This document shows, piece after piece, positions 57,029 to 64,000 of a stretch of 64,000 nt of DNA. Below the pieces are notes generated by a model that did not search any database, was not told where the DNA came from, and was given only the letters and a program-made list of their open reading frames with translations. The DNA is from Hirschia sp. Its GTDB lineage: Bacteria; Pseudomonadota; Alphaproteobacteria; Caulobacterales; Hyphomonadaceae. The stretch lies in NCBI GenBank assembly GCA_002709235.1, contig PAQI01000014.1:1-64000 (forward strand). The letters are read 5' to 3'. Numbering within the stretch: the first letter of the stretch is position 1; each line of letters opens with the position of its first letter. A program made the translations under genes and the position numbers.

Positions 57029-57388
57029 ATGAGATGGATTGGTGGAACCCTGTTTGGAATCATTGCTATTGCATTCGCTGGTTATGCATTTCTTTTCTGG
57101 GAAAATCATCGCACTGAACCGTTTGATCAGACAGTTTGGTTAGCAAATGTCGGCATCAGAGACGGTCAAAAACAAAGTCTAGAACCAATGGCACGAGGAT
57201 TAATCACATCCCGCGCACTCATCGGACTTTCAAGAGACGAAATCATCGACCTTTTAGGTCCATCAGAATACAAACTTGGAAATTATGCCATTAGAGCATA
57301 CGCTCATCCTGGAGATACTGTCTGGCTTGTAGTCGACTATTACGAACCAGAGGATCGTGTGACCGGTGCACGGATATTGGTCTATTAG
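57029..57388 (+). CDS. Small membrane-anchored protein
   Basis: The 119-residue product has an N-terminal membrane helix (IGGTLFGIIAIAFAGYAFLFW). Its mature part (GLSRDEIIDLLGPSEYKLGN) faintly resembles BamE/SmpA-like outer membrane lipoproteins. It is fairly AT-rich and its AGGGGGAG ribosome binding site lies just after the uvrD tail copy. Function unknown. Confidence 0.65.
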   Translation: MRWIGGTLFGIIAIAFAGYAFLFWENHRTEPFDQTVWLANVGIRDGQKQSLEPMARGLITSRALIGLSRDEIIDLLGPSEYKLGNYAIRAYAHPGDTVWLVVDYYEPEDRVTGARILVY

Positions 57389-57414
57389 CAAAAATCACGG
57401 TGCATATCGTGCCT

Positions 57415-57475
57415 CAATGCACCCGCCATGCCGCCACGATCCGGCGGGTATCGCTTGGTCTCAACCCGCCCTACG
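57415..57475. repeat. Family A repeat (truncated)
   Basis: The right part of the element (ACCCGCCATGCCGCC...GGCGGGTATCGC...AACCCGCCCTACG); the left arm is missing. Confidence 0.85.
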
Positions 57476-57480
57476 CCCCC

Positions 57481-57590
57481 TGTCATCCCCGGCGCGCAGC
57501 GTCTGGGGATCCAGCCTGACGAAGTCCCACCTGCGCGGCGGTCGAGAGGACCGTGGATGGATCCTCTGACGGCAGACGCCATCGAGGATG
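57481..57590. repeat. Family B repeat
   Basis: About 110 bases from GTCATCCCCGGCGCGCAG to GACGCCATCGAGGATG. Near-identical copy at 60843 and partial copy at 59068. Confidence 0.9.
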
Positions 57591-57614
57591 CCCCCCTCAT
57601 TCACCCCCACAAAC

Positions 57615-57725
57615 GTCATCCCGGCCAAGGCGCAAAGCGCCGCAGATGCCGGGACCCACATGTCTACATCCCAAATCCCCGAGAAGTGGGTTCCGGCATT
57701 TTCGCTACGCTCCAGCCGGAATGAC
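57615..57725. repeat. Family C repeat
   Basis: About 110 bases from GTCATCCCGGCCAAGG to CCAGCCGGAATGAC. Near-identical copy at 60977 and partial copy at 60472. Confidence 0.9.
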
Positions 57726-57750
57726 AGCCTGGAAGCCCACCACCCTGCCA

Positions 57751-58053
57751 TCAAGCGCTCTTGGCACTAATGGAGGTCAGCAGGCTGCTGTGATCGACGA
57801 GCTTTTGCCGGATATCCAGCAGAAGGAACGGAATGCCAAGCAGTACCGAACCGATCACGAAACCGATGCCAGCGCCCACCACTGCACCGAAGATCCTGAA
57901 GTCGAAATCGGGATCGATATCGATGTCAGCTGCATAGGCAATCTGCTCCCATTCCGGGCCGCCCATATAGCCGATCAATGCAATGAATGCGACGATCAGC
58001 AACAGCATCACCGACAACACAAACTCCATCACGCCAACGATATAATCTTTCAT
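57751..58053 (-). CDS. Small membrane protein
   Basis: The 100-residue product (start MKDYIVGV, 58053, ribosome binding site GGAGG) has two membrane helices (FVLSVMLLLIVAFIALIGYM and VVGAGIGFVIGSVLLGIPFLLL) with an acidic loop (DIDIDPDFDF). Divergent from the TIR gene. Function unknown. Confidence 0.72.
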   Translation of the reverse strand: MKDYIVGVMEFVLSVMLLLIVAFIALIGYMGGPEWEQIAYAADIDIDPDFDFRIFGAVVGAGIGFVIGSVLLGIPFLLLDIRQKLVDHSSLLTSISAKSA

Positions 58054-58217
58054 GTCCCTGCCTCCAGCCGGTTTCCTGTGATGCAAAATGAATGGAACAG
58101 TCAGGACGATTTCTGCAGCGCGGATCGGCTTTGGCGGTCGGATCACCATTTCCGATTGAACGTGGCAATCGCATGCGCGCCATGCCATGATCTTCCGGGT
58201 AACAAGAGGGGACGCAT

Positions 58218-59054
58218 ATGGCGGATGTCTTCATTTCCTATGCCCGCGAGGATGCCAACAAGGCGCGTCTGCTGGCTGAGGCGCTGATCTCCGAAGGTCT
58301 GTCGGTCTGGTGGGACCATGATCTTGTCGGCGGTGACAATTTCCGCGAACAGATCGACGAGACCATTGCTGCCGCCAAGATGGTGATCGTCATCTGGTCG
58401 GAACATTCGGTCAAAAGCCCCTTCGTCAAGGATGAAGCCAGCCGCGCAAATGATCGCCAGATCCTCCTGCCCGTCGCGATTGGCGAAGTGAATCCACCCG
58501 TCGGCTTTGGCGAATTGCAGACCATACGTTTCAAGCGCTGGGCGGAAACCTCCGCCGAATGGGAAACCCTCACCCGCACCGTCCACGCCAAACTGCGTGC
58601 GTCAGGCGTGGCCACCACCCACACCGACAAGATCGGATCCGCCCAGCGTCAAATGGCGTTTTTCGGCCGCAATATCGATGTCTTCCTGCTCACCATGTTT
58701 GCCCAGGGGCTCGCCTGTTTCCTGCTGTTCCAGCCCCTGCATTTCGTCACACGCATTCCGCTGGAGGCTAAGCTCGGCTTTGTGGTGATCATGTCGCTTT
58801 TCGTGTCAGGGTTTCAGTCCTGGGTGCTGATCGCCCAGCGCGCCGGATTGCTGATGCGCGGTGTCTCTTTTGCGGTGGGTATTCTTGTCGGGCTTACGGC
58901 CTATTATTTTTCAGGCGCATCGCTGGATCAGATCGTCAACCTGCTCGATCCTGAGATGATCGGCCCCGCGGGCGGGGTCTCCCTGTTCAACGGATTTGTC
59001 TTCTTCACCTATGTCATCGTCTGGGGAACAATCGGCGTTCTGATCGAACGCTGA
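58218..59054 (+). CDS. TIR-domain protein with four membrane helices
   Basis: The 278-residue protein has an N-terminal TIR domain (MADVFISYAREDANKARLLAEAL, SVWWDHDL, VIVIWSEHSVKSPFVKDEA with a Glu in the catalytic region). Four membrane helices occupy about 155-278. Such TIR-membrane fusions may act in NAD depletion or scaffolding in anti-phage defence, but function here is inferred. No gene for a known partner is adjacent. Confidence 0.85.
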   Translation: MADVFISYAREDANKARLLAEALISEGLSVWWDHDLVGGDNFREQIDETIAAAKMVIVIWSEHSVKSPFVKDEASRANDRQILLPVAIGEVNPPVGFGELQTIRFKRWAETSAEWETLTRTVHAKLRASGVATTHTDKIGSAQRQMAFFGRNIDVFLLTMFAQGLACFLLFQPLHFVTRIPLEAKLGFVVIMSLFVSGFQSWVLIAQRAGLLMRGVSFAVGILVGLTAYYFSGASLDQIVNLLDPEMIGPAGGVSLFNGFVFFTYVIVWGTIGVLIER

Positions 59055-59067
59055 CGAAGTGACAAAC

Positions 59068-59138
59068 GTCATCCCCGGCGCGCAGCGTCTGGGGATCCAG
59101 CCTGACGACATCCCGCCAGCGCGGCGGTCGAGAGGGCG
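59068..59138. repeat. Family B repeat (partial)
   Basis: GTCATCCCCGGCGCGCAG through GGCGGTCGAGAGG, lacking the right end found at 57481 and 60843. Confidence 0.85.
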
Positions 59139-59213
59139 GTGCCCTGCCCAAATATTGTCACATAGCCGCATATGATCGCCGCTCAATGCAAGACACGATC
59201 GAGGGGGGGCTGC

Positions 59214-59777
59214 ATGCTTCGCACATATCTTATGGCCTGTATCGCCACACTCTTCCTGATGCCCGCGGCCATGGCGAGCGAACCCTGGGGCAATGAGTAT
59301 TCGGACAAGCGCGCATTCTGCCGGATGCAGAGCGTTCAACAGGTCTCGCGAAAGACGCCAGAGGAAATGGCGCTGGCCGAAGCGCTGAACCGCTGCACCG
59401 CGACTTGCCGCCAAGCAGCCGATCTGACCCGCACCAAGGCCGATCCCCTGGCCACCCGACAAGCCGTCGACATCTGCGAGCGTGACTTCAACGCCCTGCC
59501 CCCAGAAATCCGGGCCCTTTATGGCGCGCCGCCCCCGCCCGAGCCTGGCGTCGATCTCACACCGACCCAGCTGCGCGACCGCAGTACCGAATGTCAGGCG
59601 CTGGCCATCCAATACCCTCATCTGAGCAGTCACAGAACATTGCCCGCCTTTGCCAATTGCGCCCAGATATGCGGCCTCGCCGCCGATCAGCTCGAAACCT
59701 CAAACCCGCGTGCCGACAAGACCATCCAGCGCTGCGACAACCAGTATCTGGGTGCCAAGGCCCGCATCGGCAATTAG
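59214..59777 (+). CDS. Exported Cys-containing protein
   Basis: The 187-residue product has a signal peptide (YLMACIATLFLMPAAMA) and a mature helical part with about eight Cys, several as CxxxC pairs (CTATC, CQALAI, CAQIC). Probably disulfide-bonded in the periplasm. No family recognised. The next gene reads in the same frame 18 bases later. Confidence 0.68.
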   Translation: MLRTYLMACIATLFLMPAAMASEPWGNEYSDKRAFCRMQSVQQVSRKTPEEMALAEALNRCTATCRQAADLTRTKADPLATRQAVDICERDFNALPPEIRALYGAPPPPEPGVDLTPTQLRDRSTECQALAIQYPHLSSHRTLPAFANCAQICGLAADQLETSNPRADKTIQRCDNQYLGAKARIGN

Positions 59778-59795
59778 CCAGACAGGACCGAGCCC

Positions 59796-60185
59796 ATACG
59801 CATCGCCCCCTTCATCGCCCTGCTGACGCTGGCCCTGCCCCTTTCCCCGGCAAGCGCACAGAATGCCCATGAAGCGCTGGGGCTCAGCCAGAACGCGCTG
59901 GAAGGCATTGCCCGTCCCCTCGCCTGGCGCATGGCGATTGTCACGCGCTGCGAACAAGATGGCGAGGATGTGCTGACACCCTTCCTGACAGAGCTCGCCC
60001 GAATCGTCCCGGAATCCGCACCCGCCATCGACCATCTGACCTATGTGATCCTCGAAGAGGCACGCACCGAAGAGCCCGAATATGTCTGCACCCCGGAAAT
60101 GTTCGAGATCTCGGCGCAAAATGCCAGCCTTGCGCTGGAAAGCTGGGCACAGGCAAGACAGCCCACATCTGGCAAAGCCCCATAA
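59796..60185 (+). pseudogene. Exported protein gene with apparent ATG-to-ATA start
   Basis: From the ATA at 59796 the frame encodes a textbook signal peptide (RIAPFIALLTLALPLSPASA then QN) and a 109-residue mature part with a Cys pair (TRCEQDG, YVCTPEMF). An AGGA (59784-59787) sits 8 bases before the ATA, where ATG is expected. The only other in-frame ATG, at 59931, would delete the signal. Either a silenced gene or use of a rare start. Confidence 0.6.
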
Positions 60186-60227
60186 GTCCCCCCCCCGATC
60201 ACCACTCCCCCCAACCACGCCCACACC

Positions 60228-60280
60228 CCTCATCCTGAGGAGCGGCAAAGCCGCGTCTCGAAGGATGGTCTCGTGCACAA
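60228..60280. repeat. Family D palindromic repeat
   Basis: CCTCATCCTGAGGAGCGGC to GCGTCTCGAAGGATGG, followed by TCTCGTGCACAATG. Same element as in the riboswitch. Confidence 0.88.
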
Positions 60281-60290
60281 TGCTGCAAGA

Positions 60291-60379
60291 CTGGATTCCA
60301 GCTTTCGCTGGAAATGCGGATTGAGGGATTTGAGCGTCAATTTCAACACCCGTGTCTCCTGCGAAAGCAGGAGTCCAGC
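60291..60379. repeat. Family E repeat
   Basis: CTGGATTCCAGC to AGGAGTCCAGC with an internal CAGCTTTCGCTG hairpin. Second copy at 60609. Confidence 0.85.
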
Positions 60380-60382
60380 CCC

Positions 60383-60465
60383 GTAGGGCGGGTTGAAGCT
60401 GAAGGCTGATACCCGCCATCTCGCCACCATCCGGCGGGTATCGCTTGGACTCAACCCGCCCTACG
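60383..60465. repeat. Family A palindromic repeat
   Basis: Complete copy, GTAGGGCGGGTT to AACCCGCCCTAC. Confidence 0.9.
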
Positions 60466-60471
60466 CCCCCC

Positions 60472-60533
60472 GTCATCCCAACCCCCCCGAGAAGTGGGTT
60501 CCGGCATTTTCGCTACGCTCCAGCCGGAATGAC
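60472..60533. repeat. Family C repeat (partial)
   Basis: GTCATCCC joined directly to the right half (CGAGAAGTGGGTTCC to GGAATGAC). Confidence 0.85.
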
Positions 60534-60545
60534 GTGGCTCTGGCA

Positions 60546-60600
60546 CCTCATCCTGAGGAGCAGCAAAGCCGCGTCTCGAAGGATGGTCTCGTGCACAATG
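60546..60600. repeat. Family D palindromic repeat
   Basis: Same as the copy at 60228 with CAGC for CGGC, followed by the same TCTCGTGCACAATG. Confidence 0.88.
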
Positions 60601-60608
60601 GTGTAACA

Positions 60609-60698
60609 CTGGATTCCAGCTTTCGCTGGAAATGCGGATTGAGGGAATTGAACGTCAATTTCAACACCCATGTCTCCTGCGAAAGCACGAGCCCAGCA
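60609..60698. repeat. Family E repeat
   Basis: CTGGATTCCAGC to CACGAGCCCAGC. The D plus E pair at 60546-60698 duplicates the one at 60228-60379. Confidence 0.85.
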
Positions 60699-60708
60699 CC
60701 GTAGCACC

Positions 60709-60836
60709 GTAGGGCGGGTTGAAGCCGAAGGCTGATACCCGCCATCTCACAGCCCCGTAGGGTGCATTGAGCCCAAGTGATACCCGCCATGCCGCCAACG
60801 TCCGGCGGGTATCGCTTGGGCTCAACCCGCCCTACG
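60709..60836. repeat. Composite family A repeat
   Basis: One left arm (GTAGGGCGGGTTGAAGCC...ATCTCACAGCC) is joined to a second, GTAGGGTGCATT-modified unit that ends in the normal AACCCGCCCTACG. Confidence 0.85.
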
Positions 60837-60842
60837 CCCCCC

Positions 60843-60950
60843 GTCATCCCCGGCGCGGAGCGTCTGGGGATCCAGCCTGACGACGTCCCGCCTGCGCGGC
60901 GGTCGAGAGGACCGTGGATGGATCCTCTGACGGCAGACGCCATCGAGGAT
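60843..60950. repeat. Family B repeat
   Basis: Near-identical to the copy at 57481, GTCATCCCCGGCGCGGAG to ATCGAGGAT. Confidence 0.9.
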
Positions 60951-60976
60951 AACGCGCCACATTCACACCCACACGC

Positions 60977-61087
60977 GTCATCCCGGCCAAGGCGCAAAGC
61001 GCCGCAGATGCCGGGACCCACATGTCTACATCCCAAATCCCCGAAAAATGGGTTCCGGCATTTGCGCTACGCTCCAGCCGGAATGAC
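60977..61087. repeat. Family C repeat
   Basis: Near-identical to the copy at 57615. Confidence 0.9.
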
Positions 61088-61099
61088 GTGGCTCTGGCA

Positions 61100-61152
61100 C
61101 CTCATCCTGAGGAGCGGCAAGGCCGCGTCTCGAAGGATGGCCATGCGCACAA
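61100..61152. repeat. Family D palindromic repeat
   Basis: CCTCATCCTGAGGAGCGGC to GTCTCGAAGGATGG. Confidence 0.88.
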
Positions 61153-61216
61153 TGCGGCGCATCACCCCCAACAAAACTAATCCCACACCCCACGCTCCTG
61201 CCCCATACTCACACCC

Positions 61217-61972
61217 ATGACACAGCACGTCTTCATCCCCGACAGGCTTGACCGCGCCAGCATCGCGCATGGATGGGATGTGTTTGCCAGCCTGTTGACG
61301 GAAATCGCCCGGCTGATCGCAGGGCTGTTCGTCATTGTTGGTGTGCGGCGCAATGAAGTGAATGCGCGATTGCGCTTGTGTGAATCGCTGGTTCGTCGGC
61401 TGTTGATCATCGAGGCCATGCGTACACCGCTGCCAGTCATCAAGCCGCTGACGGCTGCGCAAACTGCCCGCTTGCAGGCGCTGACACCGCGCAGGATTTA
61501 TGAGCCCTGCGATGTGCGCTATCGTCCGCCGCCACCACCGGTCTATGCCTTGGCCCTCAGCGAGCCACTCAATTTTGGCGGGCTGATCCCCAAAAGCAGC
61601 CGCATGCGCCGGGACCTGACACCGCGCCATCGCGAAACCCGCTTTGGCATCCTCACCGTCAGGATCGTCTCGACAGCAGGCATTGAACCCGCCCAGGACA
61701 AACCCAGCCCCAGCCATGTCATGCAGCGAATACTGGCCCTGAAGGATATTGCCGAACGGCCTGAACATCACATCCGGCGCATGGCCCGCTGGGTTGCCCG
61801 CAGGCGTGCCGCCACATCCGGCAGGCGCGATCCCCGGCGACCGGGATCACCGCCCGGAGCACATGGATCCGATAAATATGATGATTGGCAGGATACGCTC
61901 ACACTCACCCACATCATCAGTGAACACGCCCTTTACGGCCCACCGCCCGACAAGTGCAATTATTCCGTATAA
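61217..61972 (+). CDS. Protein of unknown function next to polA
   Basis: The 251-residue protein is Arg-rich, with a hydrophobic stretch near 28-42 (LTEIARLIAGLFVIVGV) and a Pro-rich segment (YRPPPPPVYAL). Basic residues dominate residues 185-215. No family recognised. The last codons lie in the first unit of a 15-base tandem repeat. The opposite-strand frame of similar length is rejected. Confidence 0.68.
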   Translation: MTQHVFIPDRLDRASIAHGWDVFASLLTEIARLIAGLFVIVGVRRNEVNARLRLCESLVRRLLIIEAMRTPLPVIKPLTAAQTARLQALTPRRIYEPCDVRYRPPPPPVYALALSEPLNFGGLIPKSSRMRRDLTPRHRETRFGILTVRIVSTAGIEPAQDKPSPSHVMQRILALKDIAERPEHHIRRMARWVARRRAATSGRRDPRRPGSPPGAHGSDKYDDWQDTLTLTHIISEHALYGPPPDKCNYSV

Positions 61973-62005
61973 GGATAATCCGTATACTGATATTCCGTGT
62001 ACGGA
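61961..62005. repeat. Three tandem 15-base repeats
   Basis: TATTCCGTATAAGGA, TAATCCGTATACTGA and TATTCCGTGTACGGA follow each other without gaps. The first contains the TAA stop of the 251-residue gene, and the array ends 12 bases before the polA stop. Confidence 0.85.
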
Positions 62006-62017
62006 CAAAACTGCTGA

Positions 62018-64000
62018 CTAATGCGCATCCGCCCATGTTCTTGCGGCATTGGCGTCCACCACAAGCGGCACGGAAAGGTCCATCACAGGGCGCGTGGCCT
62101 GCTCCATCACCTCACGTACGACGGCGATCACCTTGTCGGCCTCGCCTTCAGGGGCTTCGAAGATCAGTTCGTCATGCACCTGTAGCAGCATTTTCGCATT
62201 CAGCTTTTGCGCTTCCAGTGCAGGCATGATGCGGATCATCGCCCGCTTTATAATGTCAGCAGCAGAGCCCTGAAGCGGCGCATTGATCGCCTGACGTTCG
62301 GCAAAGGCCTTTTCCGGTCCCTTGCCGGTGCGCACACCCTCCACCCAGATCCGCCGTCCGAACGCGGTCTGAACATAGCCATGCTCGCGGGCAAAATCCT
62401 TCATCCGGTCCATATAGCGGCGGATGCCGGGGAATTTCTCGTTGTAAGCCTTGATATAGGCAGAGGCTTCCTCACGCGGGATCGACAATTGGCGCGCCAG
62501 CCCGAAGGCGGAGATGCCATAGATGATCCCGAAATTGATCGCCTTGGCCTTGCGCCTGATCATCGGGTCCATGCCCTCGATCGGCGTGTCGAACATTTCA
62601 GAGGCCGTCATGGCGTGAATGTCCAGCCCCTCACGGAAGGCATGCTGCAGGCTTTCGATCTCGCCAATATGGGCCAGAAGGCGCAGCTCGATCTGGGAAT
62701 AGTCCGCCGCGATCAGCACATTGCCGGGCTCGGCAATGAAGGCATGGCGGATCTTGCGCCCTTCTTCGGTGCGGATCGGGATGTTCTGCAGATTGGGATC
62801 AGACGAAGACAGGCGCCCGGTCTGCGCGCCGGTCATCGAGAACGAGGTGTGGACCCGGCCCGTCTGCGCATTGATCGCCTGGCCAAGCGCATCGGTATAG
62901 GTGGATTTGAGCTTGGACAGCGTACGCCAGTTGAGAATGGTGCGCGGCAAATCATGGCCTTCGGCCGCCAGATCCTCCAGCGTATCCGCACCGGTCGACC
63001 ATGCGCCCGTCTTGGTCTTCTTGCCGCCTTCAAGGCCCAGCTTGCCGAACAGAATGTCGCCCAGCTGCTTGGGGCTGCCCAGGTTGAAATCCTCCCCGGC
63101 AAGCTCCTTGGCTTCGTCCTCATACATCGCCATTCGCTGGGCAAAGTCACCCGACAGACGCGACAGGTGCTCGCGATCCACCTTGATGCCCGCGCGTTCC
63201 ATCTGCGCGATCACCGGGATCAGCGGACGCTCAATGGTTTCATAGAGCGTCGAGACGCGCTCCACCGACAGGCGCGGCTTGAGCAGCTCCCACAGGCGCA
63301 GCGTCACATCGGCGTCCTCGCCTGCATATTTCGTCGCTTCAGGGATAGGCACCTGATCAAATGTGATCTGTTTCTTGCCCGTGCCGGCCACTTCCTTGAA
63401 GGGGATCGGCTTGTGGTCAAAATAGCGTTCGGACAATTCATCCATGCCATGCCCATGACGGCCCGCCGACTGCGCGAACGAGATCAGCATGGTGTCATCC
63501 ACCGGGCTGACATCAATGCCGTGGCGATGGAACATGGTCATGTCATATTTGAAGTTCTGGCCGACCTTCAGCACCGCCGGATCTTCCAGCAATGGCTTGA
63601 GCAGAGCGATAGCCTCATCCATGCCGATCTGGTCTGGCGTGTCTGCGGCCAGCAGGTCGCCCGCGCCATGACCCAGCGGGATGTAGCAGGCTTCGTTGGC
63701 CTTCACCGCCAGCGACACACCGACCAGCCGCCCGGACACGCAATCAAGGCTGTCAGTCTCCGTATCCACGGCCACGACACCTGCCAGTGTGGCCCGGTTC
63801 ACCCAGTCCTGCAGGCGTTCAACCGTCGTGACGGTCTCGTATTTGTCGGTCTCGAACGGCGCATTGCCCGGCTGCACTGGCTCGCTGCCCGCATCCACCG
63901 CCGCACCTTCATCCAGCCCATACTTCTCGGTGACCCGGCGCGTGATGGTGCGAAATTCCATCCGGTTGAGGAACTCGAGCAATGGCTCAGGCTCAGGATG
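62018..64000 (-). CDS. polA: DNA polymerase I (5' end outside window)
   Basis: The visible 661 residues hold the 3'-5' exonuclease domain (VVAVDTETDSLD with Asp/Glu of the metal site) and the family A polymerase domain. Motifs are A (DYSQIELRLLAH), B (RRKAKAINFGIIYGISAFGL) and C (QVHDELIF). The N-terminal 5' nuclease domain lies beyond the right edge; the frame stays open to 64000. It fills gaps and removes primers. No lesion is visible. Confidence 0.96.
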   Translation of the reverse strand, partial: HPEPEPLLEFLNRMEFRTITRRVTEKYGLDEGAAVDAGSEPVQPGNAPFETDKYETVTTVERLQDWVNRATLAGVVAVDTETDSLDCVSGRLVGVSLAVKANEACYIPLGHGAGDLLAADTPDQIGMDEAIALLKPLLEDPAVLKVGQNFKYDMTMFHRHGIDVSPVDDTMLISFAQSAGRHGHGMDELSERYFDHKPIPFKEVAGTGKKQITFDQVPIPEATKYAGEDADVTLRLWELLKPRLSVERVSTLYETIERPLIPVIAQMERAGIKVDREHLSRLSGDFAQRMAMYEDEAKELAGEDFNLGSPKQLGDILFGKLGLEGGKKTKTGAWSTGADTLEDLAAEGHDLPRTILNWRTLSKLKSTYTDALGQAINAQTGRVHTSFSMTGAQTGRLSSSDPNLQNIPIRTEEGRKIRHAFIAEPGNVLIAADYSQIELRLLAHIGEIESLQHAFREGLDIHAMTASEMFDTPIEGMDPMIRRKAKAINFGIIYGISAFGLARQLSIPREEASAYIKAYNEKFPGIRRYMDRMKDFAREHGYVQTAFGRRIWVEGVRTGKGPEKAFAERQAINAPLQGSAADIIKRAMIRIMPALEAQKLNAKMLLQVHDELIFEAPEGEADKVIAVVREVMEQATRPVMDLSVPLVVDANAARTWADAH

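Noticed and set aside
57388..57750. ORFs of 70-240 codons crossing the repeats at 57.4-57.7 kb
   Set aside because: They translate the family A, B and C repeats and overlap the real small membrane protein gene.
60186..61216. Several ORFs of 60-160 codons in the repeat block
   Set aside because: They are translations of the palindromic repeats and recur wherever the repeats occur.
61067..61771. 234-codon minus-strand frame opposite the unknown gene before polA
   Set aside because: It starts in DNA that continues into family D and C repeats at its end, and its composition is that of a shadow; the plus-strand frame has a more natural protein composition.

Overview
The window is chromosomal DNA, visibly GC-rich, from an alphaproteobacterium. 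Caulobacterales, Hyphomonadales or Maricaulales are the best fit. The main evidence is a DivL-type cell-cycle pseudokinase with tyrosine in place of the phospho-histidine, a perfect CtrA-type box (TTAA-N7-TTAA) upstream of it, a priA/xerC neighbourhood, a DEAD-box helicase with an Arg/Asp/Gly tail, and the conserved small MAKGQ-type basic protein. No rRNA, tRNA, CRISPR array, phage or complete insertion sequence was seen.

Layout. 0-3.2 kb: end of an unknown gene, a bidirectional terminator, and divL. 3.2-20.2 kb: mostly housekeeping genes (acetyltransferase, priA, glutathione peroxidase, xerC, DEAD-box helicase, EamA exporter, lpd, HD-GYP protein, nsrR with a divergent truncated globin, tex). 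20.4-29.8 kb: exported esterases and hydrolases, a Doc-type toxin-antitoxin operon, GST, NAT, and small lipoproteins. 29.9-32.8 kb: the thiC locus, with a TPP riboswitch, an AT-rich HNH-like gene and thiC, invaded by repeats at two points. 33.2-34.9 kb: an AT-rich, stand-alone OLD-family (AAA+TOPRIM) ATPase. 35-48 kb: envelope and stress genes (SlyX, Skp-like, DUF4168, CspA, a Tat-exported aminotransferase, lipoproteins) and three paralogous PH-like membrane proteins plus a remnant of a fourth. 47-49 kb: an ArsR-SRPBCC-DUF4287-cupin operon. 49-53 kb: ClC channel, a DUF1989/YcgG pair and an MntA/HepT module. 53-57.4 kb: uvrD/pcrA followed by an AT-rich accessory gene and a second, diverged copy of the uvrD 3' end. 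57.4-61.2 kb: dense palindromic intergenic repeats around a membrane TIR protein and small exported proteins. The window ends inside polA.

Strongest points for a second look: (1) the thiC locus, where the predicted P1 helix of the TPP riboswitch pairs with the Shine-Dalgarno of a foreign-looking HNH-like gene that overlaps thiC by ATGA, a pair of mobile repeats sits inside the riboswitch, and a palindromic element is translated in frame inside ThiC; (2) the uvrD tail duplication flanking an accessory gene; (3) the orphan OLD-like nuclease; (4) the local PH-like paralog family; (5) a gene whose start codon appears mutated to ATA. Family assignments come from reading motifs; no database search was run.
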